From NCBI GenBank assembly GCA_025506515.1, contig JACCIX010000035.1, positions 1 through 64,000 of the forward strand: a DNA stretch of 64,000 bases, read 5' to 3'. The notes beneath the pieces were generated by a model. The model saw only the letters and a list, made by a program, of their open reading frames with translations, did not search any database and was not told the origin of the DNA. Shown in pieces: positions 45,121 to 55,248 of the stretch; the first letter of the stretch is position 1; each line of letters starts with the position of its first letter. The translations under genes and the position numbers were made by a program. Source of the DNA: Flaveria trinervia. Taxonomy: Eukaryota > Streptophyta > Magnoliopsida > Asterales > Asteraceae.

Positions 45121-45635
45121 GATGGATTCTTCAAGTCCTTCAACATCCCTCTCTCCACTTTTGACGATGAGTTAGCAGCCAAAATGATGTATAATGTCTT
45201 AAACACACCATCACAGGACTCTGCATCATCTGGTTCACTAGGTGAATCGTCTAACATTCCATGGGGGAGCACTCGAGATTAGTGACTCCTCCTCTCACGA
45301 TGAAGCTGTGGAGAATGATCGAACACTCAGGAGCAATAGGTTCCTACTACTCTGCAAGTCCACAAGCATCTGACATTGATGCCTCTGAGTCTTCAGAACC
45401 TCACACTCCTACTGCCTCAGATACAGAACCAAACATTTATAATCTTGATTCTGAGATAGTTGTTCCCACCACTCCTGGATCACACCTAAATTTCTATCAT
45501 CCTCTGGACAGTGTCATTGGGGATGTCAGATCAGGAGTTCAGACAAGAAATCAGCTGTATTCAGCTGATTATGCCTCGGTAATGGAAAAGGGTATCTTCA
45601 CGATGGTGCATACCGCTGTTTGTGTCTCAGTTTGA
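45121..45635 (+). pseudogene. Integrase-reverse transcriptase linker of C4
   Basis: Ser/Thr/Asp/Glu-rich linker (ASESSEPHTPTASDTEPNIYN), then YHPLDSVIGDVRSGVQTRNQ (45490-45560), the conserved entry into Copia reverse transcriptase. Several frame changes. Confidence 0.75.
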
Positions 45636-46390
45636 GCCAAAATACGTCAGTGAAGCCTTAAATGATGAGGCATGGGTAAGTGTTATGCAAGAAGAACTAC
45701 TTCAGTTCAAGAAGTTAGGTGTATGGACACTGGTAGATAGACCTAAAGGTGCTAAGGTCATTGGCACCAAGTGGATCTTGAAATGTAAGAAAGATGACCA
45801 AGGTATCATCATCAGAAACAAGGATCGACTTGTAGTTCAAGGATTTTGACAAGTCGAGGGAATTGATTACAATGAAGTATTTGCACCTGTGGCGAGAATG
45901 GAAGCCATCCGTATCTTCCTAGCCTATGCCTCTTACATGAGATTAAAGTCTATCAACTGGATGTAAAGAGTGCATTTCTTCATGGTGAAATCTGGGAAAC
46001 CGTATATGTCAGTCAACCCGAAGGATTTGAGGATCCATATCATCGGGACAGAGTTTACAAACTGGATAAGGCTCTCTACGGGCTTCATCAAGCCCCGAGA
46101 GCATGGTATGAAAAACTCTCAACTCACTTTGTGAAACACGGATTTCACATAGGTGTAATTAACTGTAACTATTTATCAAAGAAAATGATGGTGATCTGCT
46201 GCTTGTTCAGATTTATGTTGATGACATAATCTTTGGTTCCAAGAACAAAGACTTATGTAAAGAATTTGAAGCAGTTATGAAGACAGAATTTGAAATGAGT
46301 GCCATGGGAAAGATGAAGTTCTTTCTCGGGTTACATGTAGATCAAACACCAAAGGGGATATTTCTACATTAAACAAAGTATGTAAGGGAT
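45622..46390 (+). pseudogene. Copia reverse transcriptase of C4
   Basis: WVSVMQEELLQFKKLGVWTL (45675-45734), GTKWILKCKKDDQG, then a stop in place of Arg/Ala after LVVQGF (45847). FAPVARMEAIR, LDVKSAFLHGEIWETVYVSQ, LDKALYGLHQAPRAWYEKL and IYVDDIIFGS follow, with YVDD at 46214-46225. Single-base shifts occur near 45945 and 46170. All main motifs of RVT_2 are recognisable. Confidence 0.92.
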
Positions 46391-47184
46391 ATTCTCAGTC
46401 GGTTTGACATGGAGAATGCTTCCGCAGCTGGGACTCCACTTGCTACAAACCATGATGTAGCACCCGACGAGAATGGTGATTTGGTTGATGCCACCATGTA
46501 CTAAGGAATGATTGGATCCCTCATGTACCTCATTGCCTCAAGACCTGATATCATGTATGCGACATGTCTTTGTTCAAGATATCATACGAAACCAAAAGTT
46601 AACCATCTTATAGGGGTCAAGAGGATATTTGTTATCTGAAGGGTACACCAACACTTGGGTTGTGGTATCCTCATGACGATGACTTTGAGCTTACCGCGTA
46701 CAGTGACTCCGATTATGGCGGCTGCAAGATGAACTACAAATCCACCTCAGCAGGTTGTCAATTCCTTGGAGAAGATTAGCCACGTGGTAGTGTAAGAAGC
46801 AGACATCAGTTGCGTTGTCAACTTGTGAAGTTGAATATGTTGCTGTGGCAAGCTGCTATTCTCAAATCATCTGGATTCAACAACAGATGCGGGACCACGG
46901 TTTTGAAATTTTCTAACACCCCTATATTTGTTGATAATTCTACTGTAATAGCCGTTACTAAAAATCCTGTCCAACATCCTAAGACCAAACACATCGGCAT
47001 AAAATATCACTTTATACAGGATTGCTTTGAAAAGAATCTAATCGATGTTGTTAAAATAAATATGGATTTTCAATGCGCTGACCTCTATACAAAAGCCTTT
47101 GATAAACCATATTTTCTATATTTTTTAGAGGTCAACGACGTTAAAAAGAAAAGTGATGTAAATCCAGAAGATAAACATGTTTAG
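46391..47184 (+). pseudogene. Copia RNase H of C4
   Basis: YSDSDYGGCKMNYKSTS (about 46700-46750), then shifted, and from 46810 an open frame with FSNTPIFVDNSTVIAVTKNP, HIGIKYHFIQDCFEKNLIDV and DLYTKAFDKPYFLYFLEV. Frameshifts near 46370, 46500 (stop), 46635 and 46780. Confidence 0.88.
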
Positions 47185-47573
47185 TCCGATTCGTAAAGTC
47201 CATTTTTTTATTTCTTTTATTCTAGTTTATTTTATTTAATTATTATTATTAATGTTATTCTTCACGTATTAAAATCCTAAAAACGCAAATCGCTTACGGT
47301 TTTAGAAGTTTAGGGGAAAAATAGGTTAAGTTAGTATTAAAAAAAAGAGGGAGGAGGACAGGCTAGCTGATAAAAATGAGATCGGATCTGTGAAACCGAT
47401 TCAATGACTATGAAAAATGATAGTACACAGGAACAAAGCATTTGGGACTTTAAAAGATTAAATTGAATTTGATGCAAAATTCAAAGTATAAGTCGGAAAA
47501 GTCTGAGCAACATAAAAGGAAAAATGATAGTAAAACTAGCTGCTATTAAGGTAACATGAAGAAAGTAGACCTA

Positions 47574-48775
47574 GAGGGTGCTAGACCACTAGATGATGTG
47601 TCGGTAGATTCAACACAATAGATAAGTAGACCTTGTTGGTGATCTCAAGATAAAACTAAGTTGTTCAACAAGCTGTGGGTCATCGTCTTATCCCTGGTTA
47701 ACACAATCAACAGAGTTCCAATAAGGTGTGACGAGCAAAATAAACGCCACAAATGTGTGCGGATGACCAAAATATGAGCAATGCACATGATGAAACATGA
47801 AAAAAAGCAATCAAACTGATAACCTATGTTGTTGGTGCGATCTGTGCAAAAAGAATAAAATTGCTCAAACAAGATATAGGTTATGTGCCTCTCTGCTGTG
47901 CGGTGGCACTGACCTGAGGATAAGCATAACCTATATATTCTAGAATTCATTGTTGTTTGCCACCTCTCTGCTGTGCGGTGGCACTGATTCGAGGCTTGGC
48001 TTCTTTTTGAAAGCCCTAAGAATAGTTTCTTCTTGTCAAAATACCCATAGACCGCTCAAAATATCCTAAGGAATGTTGATTACCATATAAGCGTGGGATC
48101 CACAAATGCTTGTTAAAATAATTAAACCTTAAACCATCACCAATCTGTGTCAAAAGTCTGTGTATGGATTTAAGTGGAGGGTGCTAGACCACTAGATGAT
48201 GTGTCGGTAGATTCAACACAATAGATAAGTAGACCTTGTTGGTGATCTCAAGATAAAACTAAGTTGTTCAACAAGCTGTGGGTCATCGTCTATCCCTGGT
48301 TAACACAATCAACAAGTTCCAATAGGTGTGACGACAAAATAACGCCACAAATGTGTGCGGATGACCAAAATATGAGCAATGCACATGATGAAACATGAAA
48401 AAAAGCAATCAAACTGATAACCTATGTTGTTGGTGCGATCTGTGCAAAAAGAATAAAATTGCTCAAACAAGATATGGTTATGTGCCTCTCTGCTGTGCGG
48501 TGGCACTGACCTGAGGATAAGCATAACCTATATATTCTAGAATTCATTGTTGTTTGCCACCTCTCTGCTGTGCGGTGGCACTGATTCGAGGCTTGGCTTC
48601 TTTTTGAAAGCCCTAAGAATAGTTTCTTCTTGTCAAAATACCCATAGACCGCTCAAAAATATCCTAAGGAATGTTGATTACCATATAAGCGTGGGATCCA
48701 CAAATGCTTGTTAAAATAATTAAACCTTAAACCATCACTAATCTGTGTCAAAAGTCTGTGTATGGATTTAAGTGG
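47574..48775 (+). repeat. Tandem duplication of ~600 bp in the C4 spacer
   Basis: Copies 47574-48176 and 48177-48775 are nearly identical. They differ mainly by missing single bases in copy two, for example GTCTTATCC against GTCTATCC. C5 has a single copy (about 38680-38160). The duplication may be a young event or an assembly artefact. Confidence 0.9.
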
Positions 48776-49180
48776 ACAAGTATACTGACAATCATCGTGG
48801 CAGCAATTCTTGAAAGTCCAAATCAATGTGTGCGCCTTATAGTACTAGTATGATTTCCTTGATTTGCTGATGACTCTCGACGAAAACAAGAATCTAGCAT
48901 CAAATGATTTTGGTAACACGTCCTGAATGAGTTGATTACCTGTATGATTCCATAATGAATCATTCCACTTATGGACAAAATAACTTGAAGCTGTCTGTTC
49001 AAGAAATAAATCTGTTAGAATTCTATCTTAGGATTTCCTCCTCATACAAAATCACAAAAACATCTTTAGTTTTGTCTTTTAATGTTAGCTCTTTTGTTGT
49101 GTTTTTAACATTTAGTCAATTTAAAGTTATAAGTCGGACTATGTCGTGGAATTCAATATGGGATTACATTACTTAAAAAG

Positions 49181-49320
49181 GGTCACGTCTGAGGTGACCA
49201 AACATGTTTTCAATGTTAAATGGTCACGTTTGAGGTGACAAAATGTGTTTTTGCTTAAAAGGATCACGACTGAGGTGATCAAAAGTTTTCAAAGTTAAAA
49301 TGATCATGTCTGAGATGATC
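49181..49320 (+). repeat. Phased inverted repeats (GGTCAC...GTGACC) in C4
   Basis: Four 19-base inverted repeats at 49181, 49222, 49262 and 49302. The first is perfect in its arms (GGTCACGTCTGAGGTGACC). The later ones show paired changes: both arms become GATCAC/GTGATC and GATCAT/ATGATC. Those compensating changes keep the hairpin. Confidence 0.9.
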
Positions 49321-49675
49321 GAATGCTCAAAATGTTTAATCAATAGTTAATGGGTTAAATGTCAAATGGTCATAAAGTCAAAACCGTGAGTATGATCCAT
49401 TCGCACGACTGGACCATGAGTATGGACCAGTCGTACGATTGGACCATACTTATGCACTAGACAACCGAATGGAGCATGAGTATGAACCATTCACATGAAT
49501 GGCTTAAAGGATTGAGCCAGTCGCCCGAATGGAGTTGTTCGAATGAGTCAGTCGCCCGACTGATCGACTAAACGAATCGCCCGACTGATCGACTGAACCA
49601 ATCGCCCGACTGAGTTCCAATCACCCGATTGAAACGAGCGAATGGATCCAGTCGCCCGATGGAAACCAGATTCAG

Positions 49676-49684
49676 TATAAATAG
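49676..49684 (+). promoter_or_regulatory. TATA box upstream of the extra ORF in C4
   Basis: TATAAATAG directly after a palindrome array, as in the LTR promoter. ACTCATCACCCC follows about 20 bases later, as in C5. Confidence 0.55.
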
Positions 49685-49822
49685 GGCCATAGTTGATCAC
49701 ACATACTCATCACCCCTCAATCGCCCTAAAATCACATATCGTGCCGTTACTCTGCCAAAATTTCTTTTGACCTTACTTGACTTCAAATTTCAAGATTCTG
49801 ATGATTGTTGGTTATTATACAG

Positions 49823-50362
49823 GTACAATGCGGTGCAACCTACATAAATCACAGTCGATTTGTGCCCTAAATCAATGAATTTGGCCCTAACCAAGAACCA
49901 AAACTTAGTTGGACAAATTAACTAATAAAACTAAGTAAAATGTTGAAATCAAGGTTATTAGGTGCTAAGTAGGGTAATTGCGAGTCTAATGAGCCAAACC
50001 ACGATGTCTAATATTTAGATTTGCTCAAAATTTGAATCTTAATCGAACAGACAGTAGGTCATGCGATTGGACACTCGGATGAACTACAATCGCACGACTG
50101 AGCTGGACAAATGACTCAGTCGGCAGAATGAACAATGCGTATGAGCTCAGTCGGCCGACTGAACCAGTCACAGGCTCAGTCGCCCGATTGAACTTAGTCA
50201 CAAGATAAGTCACCCGATTGTATTCAGTCGCATGTTAGGTCAAACGACTGAACCCAGTCATATGGTTCAATCGCACGATTGAACCAGACTGATCTTAAAC
50301 AGGTTAATTTGAAGCGGTTTTTGTTGTGTGATGATCTAACTTGTATGCTTCTTGTGTTACAG
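49823..50362 (+). other. Candidate 5'-UTR intron before the extra ORF of C4
   Basis: Donor ACAG|GTACAA, acceptor CTTGTGTTACAG at 50362, length 540 nt. The start ATG (50367) lies four bases after the acceptor, as in C5. Consensus only. Confidence 0.5.
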
Positions 50363-50366
50363 ATTG

Positions 50367-53300
50367 ATGGCTGATCGGTGGACCATCAACAACAAGCACA
50401 ATATTTGTGCTCATCTGGACGCCACCACTCGGAATGCTGCCGGTTTGCTAGCATCATAGCTTTCCTGAAGAGATCATGGATACATCGAGCCATATCTACA
50501 CCATGCACTCCCTACAAGTCTATATAGCAGGCCTTCTGGGAGGGTGCATCAGTTGATCGATCTCATGAGCCCTATTGCATCAGGAGTACTATATTTGGGC
50601 AATACATAGGGGTGACTGACTGCTGCAGATATTCGACGAGTACTGGATCTGGGTGATGATGCTAATCACCCAACCAGACTACACCCTCTGACTGTGAGGG
50701 GATGCTTCCTCAGGATAAAGTACTCTGGGGACATCAATGCAGGTGTGCTAAACAAAAGCAACATGTGTCCCCAGTTCAAGTACTTAGCACATGTGATACT
50801 GAAGTGCATAGCTTCGAGGAGGGGTGGCTTGGATGACTTATCAGACCAGATCCAGAATGCCTACGTGGCACTGGTGCTGAATCACCCCTTCAGCTTCTCC
50901 AACATGATATTTGCATACCTGATAGAGAATCTTGAGGCCAAAGGCAAGGAGGGCTTCTGTATGTACCCTATATTCTTATAGATGATTATCGATGAGAAAC
51001 TGCCTTCCTTGCCTAAGGAGAGCCATGATGCGGTATCACTTGAGGTGATGGATGACACTACTTTGGGCCGCATGATGGTCTACAGGGGAAGCAAGTCAAG
51101 CCCCCTGTGAGGAGATTGTTCGGGCACCTGGCCCAGGAGGAGTATGTGGCGCCGGCAAGGCGTAAGTGGCGCCACAAGGAGAGTGATTCAGATGTTGAGC
51201 AGATTGCTCTTCCATTTGATGACTCCAATGATGATGACGGTGACACTGGTGGAGATTCTGGCCCCGCTGCTTCTAGGGCCAACACTGCACATTCTCACCT
51301 CTCCACCACCTACTCATGCAGATGCCACCACCACCAGTTTCCATCAGGATTTCTGTCCTCCCATGAGGAGGAAGAGAGTGACGAGGAGCCACTCACAAGG
51401 ACAATGGCAGCAGGGTGGTTGAGGCATTTGGGAGGTTGGAGGACGCCCTAGCGAGTCTGGGGAGACTGCAGCCGACCCTAGTTAGACACCAGGTCAGCCG
51501 AGCAGCATCCCAGGGGGAGCATCCACCTCAAGGGGCATGAGGAAGAAAAGGATGGCTCAGCCCCATGGGATGAAGACGAAGAAGAGGAGGATGACATTCA
51601 TCACCACCACCACCACCACAGCCACCACTACTACCATTCCACCCACCACAACTACTACTACTTCACCCACCACCACCACCACTACCTCAGCCACTCCACC
51701 ACTTACTCACACCATATTCACCAGCACTATAGCTTACCCATCACCACCCACACACATACCACCTCCCATATTCACCACTTCCACCACCACCACCACTAGC
51801 CACCAGACAAGACCATCATATCACCCATCCTTTCCATCAGGATCATCTCTACCTCCCAGTGGGATAGAGGAACGGCTTTCAGCACTAAACTGTATGGTGC
51901 TGAAGCTGTTAGCAGCCAATGACGAGAAGACTGCTCAACTCCGACAGTTAGTGAAGCTTACTGCTGCACAATCACAGCAGATCTCTTCACAGGCACAACA
52001 GCTTGAGGAGCAGGCTCAGCAAATAGCTGCTCAGAGTCAAGACATTTCCTAACTCAAGGAGCAAAGTGTGTTATCTACTAAGAAGATCGAGGAGTTGGAG
52101 GATGCTCAGAGGACCATCCTACTCAAACTTAAGGGCACAAAAGATGAGCCTCTAAAGATCAGAGAGGGCGACGGTGATGATGGTGATGATAGTGATGATG
52201 ATGATGATGGTGGTGATGATGATGGTGCTGATAAAGGTGATGATAAGGATGGAGGAGACAATGAAGGAGGAGGAGATTCATCTGCTTCGGGTGCACAGGA
52301 AGCTAGTGAGAGGCGGACCAAAAAGACCCAAGATCTAGGTGCCTTGACATCAGCCTCGACAACAGAGGAACACATGATCCAAGACAAAAGTAATGCATAG
52401 ATGTTTGTGTAATTTAAATCATGTGTAATTGAATATTGTATTAAACTTATTTGCATGAATGTTTATGTATATATTTAATGTTAATTGTCTTGATTATTTA
52501 CTCATGCATGATGTGTTCAATGTTTTAAACCAAGCAGATCCACATTATCAGCGAGATGACTACGATGTTGGTCCCTTTCAGCAGATCAAGTCTCAACTCA
52601 CAATGATACTTGATCTGCAAGGGATTTTCAAGAGGTCAGTAAGCTATACTCCTGAAGAAGGAGAATTATTCACAACCTCATTGATGAGCAACTCGCAGAA
52701 ATCTTCCGGTTAAACCCAGATGAATTGGTTAAGGATGCCTCTACCGTTGATATTGCTAGTGATGACGAGCTCAATGATGTTGATGAGATAGAGATTGAAG
52801 AAATCACAATACAGCACTATCCAGAATATACTGATCGAGAGGGTAATGTGGTCCCTGATTTTGGAAATACACTCGATAGTGATATGCATGTTAAATTGGA
52901 TACGATGGAGAGGGAGACCAAGAAATTAGAAAGCCAAGTCCAAGCCATGGACGCTGATTTTGAGAACAAAAAGGTTGAATGGGCGGCTTGTTTTGCAGAG
53001 ATCCGTGCCCAACGCACAGCGCCAAAGCCGAGTGCCTACGCCAAGCTCTACAAAGTAAAGAAGCATCTTAAGGTATCTGGAAAAATTATAGTGTGGGCTT
53101 TCTTTGAGGATCTAAATGTATATACAGTGAAAAGGGAGAAGGAATTGAGTACTTCAGATTTTCACATGATCTGAAGACTCTTCCTGGTTTTGAGCTCAAC
53201 TAGTTGGCACGCCTGAACCTGCTGTATGCTGACCCCAGGAAGATGTCAGGCTGGTTTGAAGCTGTGTTGAAGAGAAATACCACACACGATGGGTTAATTT

Positions 53301-53739
53301 CAAGCATCAACAACCTACGAGGTATATTCGAAGGTCAGAGGTGGACTTAAGGACTGGGAAACCCAAAGTGGTGTTGAAGTGGAGTCCTCCGTATACTATG
53401 TCAAAGATCCCATTAAGGGAAATGCCACATGACTTCACTTCCCACTTCAAGTGGTGGTATTATGACTGGCGAACAGGAGAAGCGGTTATAGTGTTACAGA
53501 AAGAGCGCCAAATGGAGACCATCCGGGTGTTTGACCCAATGTGGCTAACCAACCTGTCAGCTAGTGATGTTTATACTTTATACAGGTGGCCATTATTCTA
53601 TGATCCGCAGGATATTATTCAGGCCCTCTAATTTCAGAATGTAATAAGACTCTGCTTTGCATTTGAGATACATGTTGGAGTCACAGTCGAGGAGAGGCAT
53701 AAGAAGTTTGACAAGCTAATGAAGGATGCCAGAAAATGA
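50367..53739 (+). pseudogene. Extra ORF (post-pol protein) of C4, broken
   Basis: N-terminal domain (50367-51110): MADRWTINNKHNICAHLD, LHPLTVRGCFLRIKYSGD, NAGVLNKSNMCPQFKYLAHV and YVALVLNHPFSFSNMIFAYL. A Gln codon has become TAG at 50982. Next come RRLFGHLAQEEYVAPARRKW (51110-51170), a Thr/Pro-rich tract (51600-51800), a Gln-rich coiled coil (51960-52050: QQISSQAQQLEEQAQQ), an acidic Asp/Gly run (52170-52260), the intron 52390-52537 and the C-terminal domain (52560-53631): YTPEEGEL, CFAEIRAQRTAPKPSAYAKL, HFKWWYYDWRTGEAVIVLQ and FDPMWLTNLSASDVYTLY. After the TAA at 53629-53631 the frame stays open and conserved to 53739. There are frameshifts near 50450, 51280, 52680, 53160 and 53270. No signal peptide or clear membrane segment is seen. 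The family is unknown to me beyond 'extra ORF of Sirevirus-like elements'. Confidence 0.77.
52390..52537 (+). other. Candidate intron inside the extra ORF of C4
   Basis: 148 nt, GTAATG...AAGCAG, AT-rich. Removing it joins the codons for IQDK and N-P-H-Y-Q in frame, giving the same junction that C5 has without any intron (IQDKNQTSQ, near 34556). Read through, the sequence stops within three codons (SNA then stop). Confidence 0.72.
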
Positions 53740-53746
53740 TAGAAAC

Positions 53747-53764
53747 TAGGTCCAAAGGGGAGTT
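53747..53764 (+). other. Polypurine tract of C4
   Basis: AGGTCCAAAGGGGAGTT directly before the 3' LTR start. Confidence 0.85.
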
Positions 53765-54512
53765 TGTTGATCCATATGTACCTAGTTTATGATCTTAATG
53801 TAATATGTCTGTCATGTCCTTAATGTAAATGAAATATATGAGTTGAATGAAACGTATTAGGTGGTTATTGATCTTAATGTTTAATGTTTCAGTGTATGTT
53901 TTAATGTTTATCATTTATTAACGCATATTGAACCAACTATATAGGTTTGTGATTGTTTGAATAGATCTAAGTCAAGTAATCATTGTGAAACATATTAAAA
54001 TTTAGTCATATGAAGTTCTCATGCGAATGGTCCATGCTAATGGACCATACGCATGAACAACTTCATGCTAATGACCCAGTCACACGACTAAACCAGGAGA
54101 CAAGATCAGTCGCACAATTGTGACGTGAGATTGACTCAATCGCACGACTGAACACTCAGTCATGCGAATGGATCAATCGCATGACTCAGTCGCACGACTG
54201 AACCATGCTAATGGTTCAGTCGCACGAATGAGTAACCCTAACCTATAAATACCACTTAATTTGTGAAAAAATACACTTTCAATTTTTCGACTCCGACACG
54301 TACCCTAGCCGTCTAGAACGTCCAAGAAAGCCATTCCAAGTTCATTGATTGTTCTTGATCGATTCTTATTCATTCTTAATGTTTAGTTTAATCTTATATC
54401 GATCAGGTTAACGTTCTCACTGATTGGATCAACAATCAAATAGGATTCCGCACTATTTGATTTGGTATACACGTGAATCAATTATACTCCATCCAGTACA
54501 CGATCCCTAACA
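53765..54512 (+). repeat. 3' LTR of C4
   Basis: 748 bases, TGTTGATCCATATG to CCCTAACA, followed by TSD CCTGA. Palindrome array 54065-54235, TATA box 54244-54250. Confidence 0.95.
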
Positions 54513-54517
54513 CCTGA

Positions 54518-55248
54518 TATCTGGAACAAAGACACGTCGCGTACATGATATCAGGTTTTGAGGCAGTGAGGTACATGAGGGATCTGATCATTCCTCGGTA
54601 CATGGTGGCATCCACCAGATCACCATTTTTGTTGGGTGCTACGATGTGGTTTGTAGCAAGTGGAGTCCTAGCTGCTGAAGCATTCTTCATATCGAACCGA
54701 CTGAGGATATCACCTACATACTTGGTCTGATGTAGAAATTCCTTTAGGTGTCTGATCCACCTGTAACCTGAGAAAGATTTTCATCTCTCCTATGGCACTC
54801 ATCTCAAATTCAGCTTTCATTACTACTTAAAATTCTTTACATAATTCTTCGTTTTTGGAACCGAAGATTATGTCATCAACATAAATCTGAACTAGCAGCA
54901 AATCACCATCATTTTCTTTGATGAATAGTGTACAGTCAATCACTCCTTTGCGAAAGCCGTGTTTCATAAGATGAGTCGAGAGCTTCTCATACCATGCTCT
55001 TGGGGCTTGGTGGAGCCCATAAATAGCCTTATCCAGCTTGTAAACTCAATCCTGATGATAAGGATCCTCAAATTCTTTGGGTTGACTGACATACACTGTC
55101 TCACAGATTTCACCATGAAGGAATGCACTCTTTACATCTAGTTGATAAACTTTGTCTTCATGTAAGATGCATAGGCTAGGAAGATACGGATTGCTTCCAT
55201 TCTCGCCACAGGTGCAAACACTTCATTGTAATCAATACCTTCGACTTG
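54518..55248 (-). pseudogene. Reverse transcriptase of C5, second half
   Basis: Continues from 55249 after LVVQGF. It keeps FAPVARMEAIRIF, SAFLHGEIC, APRAWYEKLS and IYVDDIIFGS (YVDD at 54872-54883), then the segment ending in YATCLCSRYQ, where C4 is inserted. Stops and single-base shifts lie near 55245, 55160, 55050 and 54825. Confidence 0.9.

Larger units (their letters stand above)
47190..50366 (+). other. Spacer of C4 between pol and the extra ORF
   Basis: About 3.2 kb, non-coding. In order: a 603-bp tandem duplication with CTCTCTGCTGTGCGGTGGCA motifs (47574-48775), inverted repeats at 40-bp phase (49181-49320), a CAGTCG palindrome array (49385-49660), a TATA box (49676), a candidate leader exon and intron (49823-50362) and further palindromes (50040-50285). 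The same order is found in C5. Confidence 0.75.
39750..54512 (+). mobile_element. Copia LTR retrotransposon C4 (Sirevirus-like, 14.76 kb), nested in C5
   Basis: LTRs 39750-40498 and 53765-54512 with exact TSD CCTGA (39745-39749 and 54513-54517). It belongs to the same family as its host C5 but lies in the opposite orientation. Internal order: PBS, gag, protease, integrase, reverse transcriptase, RNase H, 3.2 kb spacer, extra ORF, polypurine tract. In the first ~115 LTR bases I count seven differences, six of them transitions, as expected when methylated cytosines decay. Frameshifts in gag and pol suggest it is not active. Confidence 0.96.

Noticed and set aside
52106..52456. Ser/Pro-rich 116-codon frame on the - strand
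   Set aside because: Antisense to the acidic run of the C4 extra ORF and its intron.
50367..53739. Envelope glycoprotein in the extra ORF
   Set aside because: I looked for a signal peptide, a membrane-spanning segment and a Cys-rich ectodomain in the main frame of C4 and C5 and saw none. The protein is charged, with coiled-coil and acidic stretches, so an envelope role is not supported here.
54478..54730. Independent small genes on both strands at 54478-54730
   Set aside because: They cover the end of the C4 LTR and the interrupted reverse transcriptase of C5. The start or end lies in LTR sequence.
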